Assembly (NCBI GenBank): GCA_028279995.1
Contig: JANQMQ010000429.1
Span: 1-10,837, forward strand
Reading direction: 5' to 3'
From: Candidatus Phaeomarinibacter sp.
Lineage (GTDB): Bacteria > Pseudomonadota > Alphaproteobacteria > CGMCC-115125
Length of the DNA: 10,837 nt
Within the stretch, counting starts at the first letter, position 1. Every line of letters starts with the position of its first letter. The notes beneath the pieces were generated by a model. It was not told the DNA's origin. It saw only the letters and a list, made by a program, of their open reading frames with translations, and did not search any database. The position numbers and the translations under genes were made by a program. Below, piece by piece: positions 1 through 6,607 of the stretch.

Positions 1-657
1 GTCACCGACCTGTGCCATGTCGCCGAGGGATGCCACCGCCTCTTCCTGGGTCTGTTTGACGGTCGGTCTTTCGTTGGCGCGGGCCAGCCACCGGCCAAGG
101 GCGGTGTCCGGCTTTGGGCCAAGGTCGAAGCCCGCAGCGCCGTTGAGCAGCGGGGCGATGGCGCAGTCCGCATAGCCGAAGTTTTTGCCGCCGAACCAGT
201 CACTCTTGCCAAGGTGGCTTTCGAGCCAGGCGTGGGCCTGCGCCAGCTGTTCGCCGGCAGCGGCTGTCAGACGATCAGCATCCGGCCCGGTTGCGCGCTT
301 GAAGAAATGGATTTCGCCCAGCGCCCAGGTGATGGCTTCGTAGTGGGTGTCCATCACCTCTTCCAGCATGCGGGCATGGGCGCGCTCGGCGGGTGCCTTG
401 GGCAGCAGTGCCGGATTGGGCCATGTCTCCTCGATGTACTCAAGGATGATGGTCGACTCGAAAAGCGTGACGTCGCCGTGGATGAGTGCGGGAACCTCGA
501 TGCGCGGCGAGGCGTCCTTGAACTCACCACCCGCGAGACCGGTGCCGATCGAGTCCGGCAGTTTGGTGTCGAACGCCACGCCTTTTTCGCGCAGGGCGAT
601 CTTGCACTTCTGGGCGTAGGGGGAGAGCGGGTGCTCGTAGATCGTTACGTCTGCCAT
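1..657 (-). CDS. Glutathione S-transferase family protein (3' end beyond window)
   Basis: Soluble cytosolic GST, expected to conjugate glutathione to electrophiles or act as a glutathione lyase or isomerase; the substrate cannot be read from sequence. Translation from ATG at 657 gives 219 codons with no stop before the left edge, near full length for a family usually around 200-230 residues. The N-terminal thioredoxin-like domain shows YEHPLSPYAQ (7-16), with Ser12 the likely thiol-activating residue, the cis-Pro loop VPAL (55-58) and the Glu67-Ser68 pair that holds the glutathione gamma-glutamyl group. The helical C-terminal domain carries GYADCAIAP (161-169), equivalent to the N-capping box. 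AAAAGG lies 9 bases before the ATG. It is the last visible gene of the minus-strand operon, 27 bases after the second CMD gene. Family call is firm; a role in lignin-ether cleavage or ring-cleavage isomerisation is only a possibility. Confidence 0.93.
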   Translation of the reverse strand, partial: MADVTIYEHPLSPYAQKCKIALREKGVAFDTKLPDSIGTGLAGGEFKDASPRIEVPALIHGDVTLFESTIILEYIEETWPNPALLPKAPAERAHARMLEEVMDTHYEAITWALGEIHFFKRATGPDADRLTAAAGEQLAQAHAWLESHLGKSDWFGGKNFGYADCAIAPLLNGAAGFDLGPKPDTALGRWLARANERPTVKQTQEEAVASLGDMAQVGD

Positions 658-672
658 ATCGGGATGCCTTTT

Positions 673-680
673 GGGGGGGG
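673..680. repeat. Run of eight G (C8 on the transcribed strand)
   Basis: Eight consecutive G residues lie in the 27-base gap between the second CMD gene and the GST, directly upstream of the AAAAGG ribosome site (672-667). On the operon's sense strand this is a C8 run. Homopolymers of this length can slip in replication. A change here would alter only leader length, not a reading frame. Confidence 0.8.
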
Positions 681-684
681 CTTG

Positions 685-1251
685 TCAGGACGCGTTGGAT
701 ACGCCGGATTTGATTTTTTCGAGACGTCCTTCAGGAACGGGGCCGGACTCGATCTCGATGTCCATCGTTTCCAGGAACGAGCAGACCATCTGGTAGACGC
801 CGACGACCACGAGAAGTTCCGTTGTCTGATTGTCGCCCAGATGGGCATGGACGGCGTTGAAGGTTGCGTCCGAGGCACGAGTGTTTTCGACTACATCGTC
901 CGCGAAGACGAGGGCCGCGTTTTCGACCTCGGTCAGCAGGGGTGATGGGAGCGACGCACCGGCAGCGACGATGCGGTCTTCGCTCATGCCCAGCTCGCGG
1001 GCGACACGCTCATGGTGCCAGACTTCATACTGGGCGCTGCGGGCATGGCCAACACGCAGGATCACAAGCTCGCGCAGCTCCGGGTCCAGGGTGCCGTCAT
1101 TGAGGTAGGAATTGACCAGCGCCATGAACGGCGCAAACGCCGCGCCGGAGCGGGCCATCATTTTGAAGACGTTCAGATCCGGCAGGTCAGCCAGAAGGGC
1201 GGCGTTTTCAGGCGTGATGTCCGCCGTGGACGGGTAGGGAATGCGGGGCAT
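685..1251 (-). CDS. Carboxymuconolactone decarboxylase-like (AhpD-fold) protein, copy 2 of the operon
   Basis: 188-residue all-helical protein of the CMD/AhpD-like superfamily. Family members include gamma-carboxymuconolactone decarboxylases and alkylhydroperoxidase partners, but many are uncharacterised. The core is LDPELRELVILRVGH (55-69) followed by SAQYEVWHHE (72-81). Glu61 and His80 align with the proton-relay Glu and His of AhpD, while the two redox cysteines are replaced (Ala73 and Glu76), so a thiol peroxidase mechanism is unlikely. A second conserved block is ASDATFN (126-132). ATG 1251 is chosen because MPRIPYP aligns with the start of the paralogue at 2259-2804; the frame is open further upstream but would overlap the MBL gene. 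The ribosome site is weak (GAAAG). It starts 14 bases after the MBL stop, suggesting coupling. Whether it is a lactone decarboxylase or another enzyme is unknown. Confidence 0.9.
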   Translation of the reverse strand: MPRIPYPSTADITPENAALLADLPDLNVFKMMARSGAAFAPFMALVNSYLNDGTLDPELRELVILRVGHARSAQYEVWHHERVARELGMSEDRIVAAGASLPSPLLTEVENAALVFADDVVENTRASDATFNAVHAHLGDNQTTELLVVVGVYQMVCSFLETMDIEIESGPVPEGRLEKIKSGVSNAS

Positions 1252-1265
1252 GTCTGCTTTCAGTG

Positions 1266-2246
1266 TTACTTTCGGCGCTTGTCGAGTTCGGCCATCCAGC
1301 TGAACAGGGTGGCGGTGTCCGGGCGGGGATCGCCGGAGAATTCGTGGTAGAGCGTCGCCACGTTGACGGCGATGCGTTCGCCGTCGCCCCAAGCGTCGTA
1401 GTCGCTCATGTCGATGTCCTGGGCGGCTTCAAAACAGCTGAGACCCGCGTCGTAGCGCTTGCGGGCTTCGTCGCGCACATAGACGAGATATTGCTGCAGG
1501 GCGCGGACACCACGCTTGTCGGTGATGGGGCCGTGGCCGGGGACGACTGTTTCCACATCCATGTCACAGATGGCATCGCAGGCGTTGATCCAGTTCTGCA
1601 CCGGGCCTTCCCAAAGGATGGGGTGGCCTTCGATGAAGAGGATGTCGCCGGTGTAGACGGTTTTGTTGTCCGGCACGTGGACGATGATGTCGCCGGGGGT
1701 GTGGGCCGGGCCGACGCTCAACAGGTGCACGTCCTTGTTGCCGACCTTGCGGCTCAATGAGCCCTCAAAGGTGGTGGTCGGCAGGGTGGGGGTCACGCCC
1801 TTGAAGTCAAAGACGCCGAAACATTTTGTCAGGTAGGCGCCCAGGTCGCCCAGATCCGGGGCGGCGTCGAGGAACCCGGCCAGCATGCTCGGGGGCTCAT
1901 GTGCCATGGCTTCTGCCGCCAGCTTGTGGGCGATGATCTCTGCGCCTTCGCAGCATTCATTGCCGTAGCAGTGATCGCCGTTGTGGTGGGTGTTGACCAG
2001 CATGCCGATGGTCTCGGCTGCCTTGGGCTCGGCCTTGCGGTAGGCAGAGAGCATGTCACGGGTGAGCGGGACGTCGAACAGCGTATCGACGATCAGGGAC
2101 TGATCGCCATCGACGATCATGCCTGAGTTGGACCAGCCCCAACCGCCGTCGGGCTGCAGCCACGCATAGGCGCCGTCTCCCAGATCATGGAGGCCCTTGG
2201 TGTAGGTGTATTTGGGAATGCCGAGTCCGGTTACGTCAGTGGCCAT
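1266..2246 (-). CDS. MBL-fold metallo-hydrolase with HxNxDH metal motif
   Basis: 326-residue metallo-beta-lactamase-fold protein, probably a cytosolic hydrolase of an ester, lactone or thioester; no signal peptide is visible. Metal-site motifs in order: THHNGDH (86-92), His182 in GPAHTPGD, Asp201 in YTGD, and His238 in PGHGP. The usual first motif is HxHxDH; here the second His is Asn89 while His87, Asp91 and His92 remain, so metal site 1 is altered. Start ATG 2246 has a strong AGGAGA site 8 bases upstream that overlaps the stop of the preceding CMD gene. The gene sits between two CMD paralogues, which implies a shared pathway, perhaps opening a lactone or hydrolysing a CoA thioester before or after the CMD step (inference). 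The C-terminal region after about 245 is helical and family-typical. Superfamily is certain; substrate is not. Confidence 0.93.
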   Translation of the reverse strand: MATDVTGLGIPKYTYTKGLHDLGDGAYAWLQPDGGWGWSNSGMIVDGDQSLIVDTLFDVPLTRDMLSAYRKAEPKAAETIGMLVNTHHNGDHCYGNECCEGAEIIAHKLAAEAMAHEPPSMLAGFLDAAPDLGDLGAYLTKCFGVFDFKGVTPTLPTTTFEGSLSRKVGNKDVHLLSVGPAHTPGDIIVHVPDNKTVYTGDILFIEGHPILWEGPVQNWINACDAICDMDVETVVPGHGPITDKRGVRALQQYLVYVRDEARKRYDAGLSCFEAAQDIDMSDYDAWGDGERIAVNVATLYHEFSGDPRPDTATLFSWMAELDKRRK

Positions 2247-2254
2247 GGTTCCGG

Positions 2255-2260
2255 TCTCCT
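2255..2260 (-). promoter_or_regulatory. Strong ribosome site of the MBL gene
   Basis: AGGAGA on the minus strand, 8 bases before ATG 2246, overlapping the TAG stop (2261-2259) of the upstream CMD gene. Ribosomes terminating there would sit on this site, consistent with translational coupling. It fixes the MBL start. Confidence 0.75.
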
Positions 2261-2804
2261 ACTTTGTGCGGGTAACGCTGGCGAGGTCGGGGACTTCACC
2301 GTCTTCAAGGTCAACCTCGAAGGTCTCCAGGAAGCGTGACACCAGCATGTAGAAGCCGATGGTGATGGTAAGTTCCTGAAGCTGGCGGGGCCCGAGTGCG
2401 TCAAGCAGCGGATTGAACGTGGCGTCCGATGCTTTCACATTCTTCACAATGTCGTCGGTGTAGGCCATGACCTGCGCTTCGATCTCTGTCAGGTCGTTGG
2501 TGTCACCGCTGCGTGCGGCATCAATGAGCGGCTCACGCATTTTCATCTGGCGGGAGATCGTCTCGTGCTGCTGCACTTCATAGGCGGCGCCGGACAGGTG
2601 GCCGACGCGCAGGATCGCCAGTTCGCGCAGTTCCGGGTCCAGCTCGGTTTCCGACAGGATGCCGCCGCCGAACTGCATGAAGCGGCCGAACAGCGGGCCG
2701 GTGTGGGCGAGCATCCTGAAGATATTGATGGGGGGCGCGTTCTCAAACGCCTTGGCGGACAGGCCCTCCAGCGTGGACGGGTCTGCATAATCGATACGTG
2801 CCAT
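2259..2804 (-). CDS. Carboxymuconolactone decarboxylase-like (AhpD-fold) protein, copy 1 of the operon
   Basis: First gene of the minus-strand operon, 181 residues from ATG 2804. An in-frame GTG at 2867 would add 21 residues, but ATG 2804 has GGGAG 6 bases upstream and gives MARIDYADP, which matches the start of the paralogue at 685-1251; GTG 2867 has no clear ribosome site. Core motif LDPELRELAILRVGH (55-69), then GAAYEVQQHE (72-81). Glu61 and His80 occupy the same positions as in the paralogue, and again there is no CxxC. ASDATFN (125-131) and FLETFEVDLEDGEVP (158-172) are also shared. The two proteins align without gaps over the first 81 residues and look roughly one-third identical, so they are diverged paralogues that may form a heteromer. 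Reaction unknown. Confidence 0.9.
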   Translation of the reverse strand: MARIDYADPSTLEGLSAKAFENAPPINIFRMLAHTGPLFGRFMQFGGGILSETELDPELRELAILRVGHLSGAAYEVQQHETISRQMKMREPLIDAARSGDTNDLTEIEAQVMAYTDDIVKNVKASDATFNPLLDALGPRQLQELTITIGFYMLVSRFLETFEVDLEDGEVPDLASVTRTK

Positions 2805-2861
2805 TTCCTGCTCCCTGATGGCCGGCTCATGCCCGGTCTCTGCAACATGTTCTTGTGTGTT

Positions 2862-2874
2862 TGACACTCTGTCA
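2862..2874. promoter_or_regulatory. Candidate operator TGACA-N3-TGTCA
   Basis: Perfect inverted repeat with 5-base arms and a CTC spacer, located 58 bases upstream of the first operon gene's ATG. Further TGTCA/TGACA half-sites occur at 2967-2971 and 3017-3021 in the same divergent region. A dimeric repressor or activator site is plausible, but no regulator gene lies in the window. Confidence 0.35.
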
Positions 2875-2936
2875 GTGGCCGGAAGACCAGCATAAACCGC
2901 TGTCTGCCTTAAATGCGAGCAGACTCACCGCGAATC

Positions 2937-2954
2937 CCCTGCAAAAAAGCAGGG
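2937..2954. repeat. Inverted repeat CCCTGC-A6-GCAGGG
   Basis: Six-base perfect arms (2937-2942 and 2949-2954) around an all-A spacer, in the middle of the divergent control region. On the minus strand the loop is T6. It is followed by no T-tract on either strand, so it is not an obvious terminator. A protein-binding site or leader hairpin is possible. Confidence 0.5.
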
Positions 2955-2965
2955 TATGTTGCGTG

Positions 2966-3022
2966 TTGTCATTGCCAGCGGGCGCGCACGCGCTAGACTT
3001 CTCCCCAACAGAATAATGACAA
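2966..3022. repeat. Inverted repeat TTGTCATT / AATGACAA flanking the promoter
   Basis: Perfect 8-base arms at 2966-2973 and 3015-3022, about 49 bases centre to centre, close to five helical turns. The candidate -10 element and transcription start lie between them and the -35 overlaps the left arm. The arms carry the same TGTCA core as the repeat at 2862-2874. This arrangement suits a regulator that covers or loops the promoter (inference). Confidence 0.4.
2972..2999 (+). promoter_or_regulatory. Candidate sigma-70-type promoter for the acyl-CoA ligase
   Basis: TTGCCA (2972-2977), a 16-base spacer and TAGACT (2994-2999) would start transcription near 3006 and give a leader of about 54 bases before ATG 3060. 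The -35 matches consensus well and the -10 moderately. No equally good promoter was found on the minus strand for the CMD-MBL-CMD-GST operon. Confidence 0.4.
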
Positions 3023-3053
3023 GCCCCCAATAAGTGTGGGGCATCTTGGGGAG
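3001..3053 (+). promoter_or_regulatory. Leader inverted repeats covering the ligase ribosome site
   Basis: CTCCCCAA (3001-3008) is the exact reverse complement of TTGGGGAG (3046-3053), which contains the GGGGAG ribosome site of the ligase gene. Inside it, CCCCAA (3025-3030) could also pair with TTGGGG (3046-3051), or GCCCC (3023-3027) with GGGGC (3038-3042), so alternative hairpins compete. If transcription starts near 3006, the first arm is mostly absent from the RNA and only the inner pairings remain. Either translational masking or a DNA operator is possible. Confidence 0.35.
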
Positions 3054-3059
3054 TGACCA

Positions 3060-4628
3060 ATGATTGATTTCGACAATATCAAGGTGATTGGGGACATCAC
3101 CCGCCATCAGGCGCGGACACGTCCGGACCACATCGCGCAGGTCTTTGAAGGTCGTGAGACGACCTATGGCGAGCTGGACAAGCGCGCCTGCCAGGTGGCG
3201 CAGGGGCTGCTTGCCGAGGGCATCAAGAAGGACAGCCGAATTGCCTTCATGGGCAAGGGCTCTGTCCACTATTTTGAAATGCTCAATGGTGCCTTCAAGG
3301 CAGGTGCTGTCGTTGTGGGCGTAAACTGGCGCCTGGCCGGGCCGGAAGTTGAATACATCCTGACAGACAGCGAATCTGAAATCGTGTTCGTGAGTGAAGA
3401 CTTCTACGACACGGTTGGCGCGGTGCTCGACAAGTGCCCCAAGGTGCGCAAGGTCATTGCGCTGGATGGCGGCCATTCGGACTGGGAGAGCTTCACTGAA
3501 TGGCGTGACAAGTTCGACGCGACCGATCCGCATATCGAGATGGGGCCGGATGACGACATCATCCAGCTCTACACGTCAGGCACGACGGGCTATCCCAAGG
3601 GCGTTCAGCTGACCAATGCCAACTACCTGTCGATCTTCGATCAGGCGGAGCGGGCTGGCTGGGCCAAGTGGGAGCCGGAAGACAAGAACCTCGTGGTGAT
3701 GCCGCTGTTCCATGTGGCGGGCGTGAATGTGGGCGTGATCGGCCACGCGCACGGTTGCACCAATATCATTATGAAGGATGTGGACCCGGCAGGCATTCTC
3801 ACTGCAATCGAGGAGCACCGGCTCAACATCGCCTTCATGGTGCCGGCGGTGATCCTGTTCCTGACCATGATGCCGAACGTGAAGGACATTGATTACTCCT
3901 GCCTCAAATACATTCTCTATGGTGCATCGCCGATCCAGGAGGACCTGTTGTTGCAGGCGCAGGACCTGTTCGGCTGCAACTTCATTCAGGTCTATGGCCT
4001 GACGGAAACAACCGGTGGCGGCACTGTGCTGCAGCCGGAAGATCATGACCCGGCACGCGGCAAGCTGCGCTCGTGCGGCAAGCCAAGCCCTGGTGTGGAA
4101 ATCCAGATCATTGATGAAGACGGCAACGAAGTGCCGACCGGGGATGTCGGTGAAATCGTCATCAAGTCCGGCTGCATCATGAAGGGCTACTGGAACCGTC
4201 AGGAAGCAACAGACAGCGCCATCAAGAACGACTGGTTCTATACGGGCGACGCCGGCTACAAGGATGACGAAGGCTTCGTCTACATCCATGACCGGGTGAA
4301 GGACATGATCGTGTCCGGCGGCGAGAATGTGTATCCGGCGGAAGTCGAGAACGCACTCTTCAAGCATCCGGAAATCGCCGACGTGGCGGTTGTGGGTGTG
4401 CCGGATGACAAATGGGGCGAGGCTGTTAAGGCCATCGTTGTCGCGGAGCAGGGCAAGTCCCCTGACCCCAAGGAGATCATCGACTGGGCGAAGACGCAGA
4501 TTGCGGGCTACAAGGTGCCCAAGTCCGTGGACTTCATTGACGCGCTGCCGCGCAACCCGTCCGGCAAGATCCTTCGCCGTGAACTGCGCGACCCGTACTG
4601 GGAAGGCCGCGACCGCAAGGTCGGCTAG
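3060..4628 (+). CDS. Class I acyl-CoA ligase (FadD-like, AMP-binding)
   Basis: 522-residue adenylate-forming enzyme expected to activate a carboxylic acid with ATP to an acyl-AMP and then the CoA thioester. Motifs in order: phosphate loop YTSGTTGYPKG (171-181), PLFHVAG (215-221), YGASP (287-291), YGLTETTGGG (312-321), YTGD (394-397), hinge region Arg412 in DRVKDMIVSGGENVYP, GYKVPK (483-488) and the catalytic lysine Lys503 in NPSGK. All key residues are present, so it should be active. Length is normal for medium- or long-chain, or side-chain/aryl, acyl-CoA synthetases; specificity cannot be read. ATG 3060 has GGGGAG 6 bases upstream. It is transcribed divergently from the CMD-MBL-CMD-GST operon across a shared control region, suggesting co-regulation, and is separated from the next ligase by a terminator. 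Confidence 0.95.
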   Translation: MIDFDNIKVIGDITRHQARTRPDHIAQVFEGRETTYGELDKRACQVAQGLLAEGIKKDSRIAFMGKGSVHYFEMLNGAFKAGAVVVGVNWRLAGPEVEYILTDSESEIVFVSEDFYDTVGAVLDKCPKVRKVIALDGGHSDWESFTEWRDKFDATDPHIEMGPDDDIIQLYTSGTTGYPKGVQLTNANYLSIFDQAERAGWAKWEPEDKNLVVMPLFHVAGVNVGVIGHAHGCTNIIMKDVDPAGILTAIEEHRLNIAFMVPAVILFLTMMPNVKDIDYSCLKYILYGASPIQEDLLLQAQDLFGCNFIQVYGLTETTGGGTVLQPEDHDPARGKLRSCGKPSPGVEIQIIDEDGNEVPTGDVGEIVIKSGCIMKGYWNRQEATDSAIKNDWFYTGDAGYKDDEGFVYIHDRVKDMIVSGGENVYPAEVENALFKHPEIADVAVVGVPDDKWGEAVKAIVVAEQGKSPDPKEIIDWAKTQIAGYKVPKSVDFIDALPRNPSGKILRRELRDPYWEGRDRKVG

Positions 4629-4648
4629 GGTCACATACATCAAGAGGC

Positions 4649-4678
4649 AAAGGCGCGTCCGGGCAGGGCGCGCCTTTT
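4649..4678 (+). terminator. Rho-independent terminator after the acyl-CoA ligase
   Basis: AAAGGCGCG (4649-4657) pairs perfectly with CGCGCCTTT (4669-4677) around an 11-base loop, followed by a short T run ending at 4678. The hairpin lies 20 bases past the ligase stop. The T-tract is only four bases, so some readthrough into the downstream ligase gene is likely. Confidence 0.75.
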
Positions 4679-4726
4679 GTCCATCTAGGAACAAACATCA
4701 CACAAAAGAGCCAGGGACTTTCTGCC

Positions 4727-6607
4727 ATGAGTGAAGCTGCGCAACTCGACGACGGTCTGCCGCCATTCAAGGCGCTGCCGCAGAAACCGCCGAAGGTAAC
4801 GGTGGCGCATCTGCCCGAAGGGGCGGTGACCATTGCGTCGGACTATCCGCTGGGGGATATGCCGCAAAGCGTTCCGCATATGCTGGGGACTGCGGTGCGG
4901 GACTATCCGGATCGCAACTTCATCGGTGAGCGTGACATTGTCGGTCAGTGGCAGTTCGTGACCTATGGGGATGCGAACGCCAACTCTGACGCCATTGCGT
5001 CTGCACTGCTGGCGCGCGGCATGGGACCGGACACGCCAATCATGGTCCTCTCCGGCAATGCCATCGAGCACGGGGTGCTGATGCTCGGCGCCATGAAGGC
5101 GCGGGTGCCGGTGGCGCCGATCTCGGTTCCTTACTCTTTGATGAGTCCAGGGCATGAAAAGCTGAAGCATGTGGTCAAGGTCACGCGCCCGGCGATGATC
5201 TATGTGGACAATGCGGAGCTGTTTGCCGGCGCCATTGCAGATATCGACATGGACGGCATCGAGCTTGTGGTGTGCGAAGCCAAATCGGGCGGTGCGGACA
5301 AGGTGCCTGCGGCTGCGCTCACCTATGAAAGCCTTTGTGCGACACCGGTGGATGCGGACGCGGTGGCGGCCAGCATGGCGCAGATCACCCATGACACGGT
5401 GGGCAAATACCTGTTCACCTCGGGCTCAACCGGTATGCCCAAGGGCGTGCTACAGACGCAAGGCATGATGTGCGCTGTCGTTGCCGGGCAGGAAGCCCTA
5501 CGCGATGAAGAGCCGGACCCGGACGACATTCCCGAAACGCTGGAATGGATGCCGTGGAACCATATCTCGGCGGGCAATATCAGCTTCAACAATGTGCTCA
5601 ACAATGCGGGCACGCTCTATCTGGATGCGGGGAAGCCGATCCCCGGCATGTTTGAGCAGACGATTGCCAATCTGCGGGAGGTTTCGCCGCAGGTGTTCGG
5701 CTCCGCGCCCATTGCCTTTGCCATGCTGGCGGATGCCATGGAGCGGGATGATGCTTTGCGCAAGTCGTTCTTCGCCAAGCTCAAATACATGGCCTATGGC
5801 GGGGCGACGCTCTCCAATGATCTCTATGACCGGATGCAGGCGCTGGCGATTGCTGAAACCGGCATGCGTATGCCGTTCACGACCATGTATGGCGCGACGG
5901 AAACCCAGGGCATCACGGTGGTGCACTGGATCACCGAGCGCGTCGGGCTGATCGGCCTGCCGTTGCCGGGGCTGACGCTGAAGCTCGTGCCCAACGGCAC
6001 CAAGATGGAAGTGCGCGTCAAAGGTCCGACGGTGACGCCTGGCTATCTCAACGACCCTGAGAAGACGGCGGACGCGTTCGACGAGGACGGCTTCTACAAG
6101 CTGGGAGATGCGGGCAAGTTCGTGGACCCGGATGATCCTGCGCAGGGGCTCGTCTTCGATGGCCGGGTGACGGAAGACTTCAAGCTATCGTCCGGTACCT
6201 GGGTATCCGCCGGGACATTGCGGGCGGATGTGGTGGCGGCTGCGTCGCCCCTATTGCAGGACGCGGTGGTGTGCGGTCTCGACAAACCCTATGTGGCTCT
6301 GCTGGCGTGGCCGAATGTGGCAGCGCTGACGGAGCTGGCCGAGGGCGCCACGACACCGGACGAGATGGTCAGGCATCCAGCTGTTGTTGCTGCGGTGAAA
6401 GAGAAGATCGCGGCGCACAACAAGGAGGCCGGCGGGTCATCGGGCCGTATCAAGCGGGTTCATCTGATGACGGAACCGCCGTCCATTGACGGGCATGAGA
6501 TCACCGACAAGGGATACATCAACCAGCGCGCGACGCTTGAGCGCCGTGCGGCCCTGGTGGATGTGCTCTATGCGGATGACCCGGATGACAGTGTGATCGT
6601 GATCTAG
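4727..6607 (+). CDS. Feruloyl-CoA-synthase-type aryl/acyl-CoA ligase
   Basis: 626-residue adenylate-forming enzyme resembling the feruloyl-CoA synthase (Fcs) branch, which activates hydroxycinnamates to CoA thioesters in lignin-phenolic breakdown. Evidence: length about 100 residues over ordinary ligases, phosphate loop FTSGSTGMPKGV (230-241), WMPWNH (274-279), YGATET (388-393), YKLGD (457-461), the branch-typical EDFKLSSGTWVSAG (483-496) after Arg480, and EITDKGYINQ (591-600) with Lys595 as the probable C-terminal catalytic lysine. AGGGA lies 9 bases before ATG 4727. No enoyl-CoA hydratase/aldolase (Ech) or vanillin dehydrogenase gene is beside it, so a ferulate role is not supported by context; the symbol is left blank. 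It lies 98 bases after the first ligase with a terminator between, and its stop overlaps that of the convergent CinA-like gene. Family firm, substrate uncertain. Confidence 0.9.
   Translation: MSEAAQLDDGLPPFKALPQKPPKVTVAHLPEGAVTIASDYPLGDMPQSVPHMLGTAVRDYPDRNFIGERDIVGQWQFVTYGDANANSDAIASALLARGMGPDTPIMVLSGNAIEHGVLMLGAMKARVPVAPISVPYSLMSPGHEKLKHVVKVTRPAMIYVDNAELFAGAIADIDMDGIELVVCEAKSGGADKVPAAALTYESLCATPVDADAVAASMAQITHDTVGKYLFTSGSTGMPKGVLQTQGMMCAVVAGQEALRDEEPDPDDIPETLEWMPWNHISAGNISFNNVLNNAGTLYLDAGKPIPGMFEQTIANLREVSPQVFGSAPIAFAMLADAMERDDALRKSFFAKLKYMAYGGATLSNDLYDRMQALAIAETGMRMPFTTMYGATETQGITVVHWITERVGLIGLPLPGLTLKLVPNGTKMEVRVKGPTVTPGYLNDPEKTADAFDEDGFYKLGDAGKFVDPDDPAQGLVFDGRVTEDFKLSSGTWVSAGTLRADVVAAASPLLQDAVVCGLDKPYVALLAWPNVAALTELAEGATTPDEMVRHPAVVAAVKEKIAAHNKEAGGSSGRIKRVHLMTEPPSIDGHEITDKGYINQRATLERRAALVDVLYADDPDDSVIVI

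Noticed and set aside
214..945. Plus-strand open frame (243 codons) opposite the GST and second CMD genes
   Set aside because: It crosses two convincing minus-strand genes and their junction, and its translation has no family features.
2805..2867. GTG 2867 as start of the first CMD gene (21 extra residues)
   Set aside because: It lacks a ribosome site, whereas ATG 2804 has GGGAG at good spacing and aligns with the paralogue's start. The GTG also falls inside the candidate operator.
3576..4694. Long minus-strand open frame (372 codons) opposite the acyl-CoA ligase
   Set aside because: It is antisense to a gene with complete family motifs, its translation resembles no family, and it is a typical shadow frame in GC-rich DNA.
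4685..5392. Minus-strand open frame (235 codons) opposite the start of the second ligase
   Set aside because: The product is rich in Arg and His with no recognisable domain, and it lies opposite a well-supported gene.
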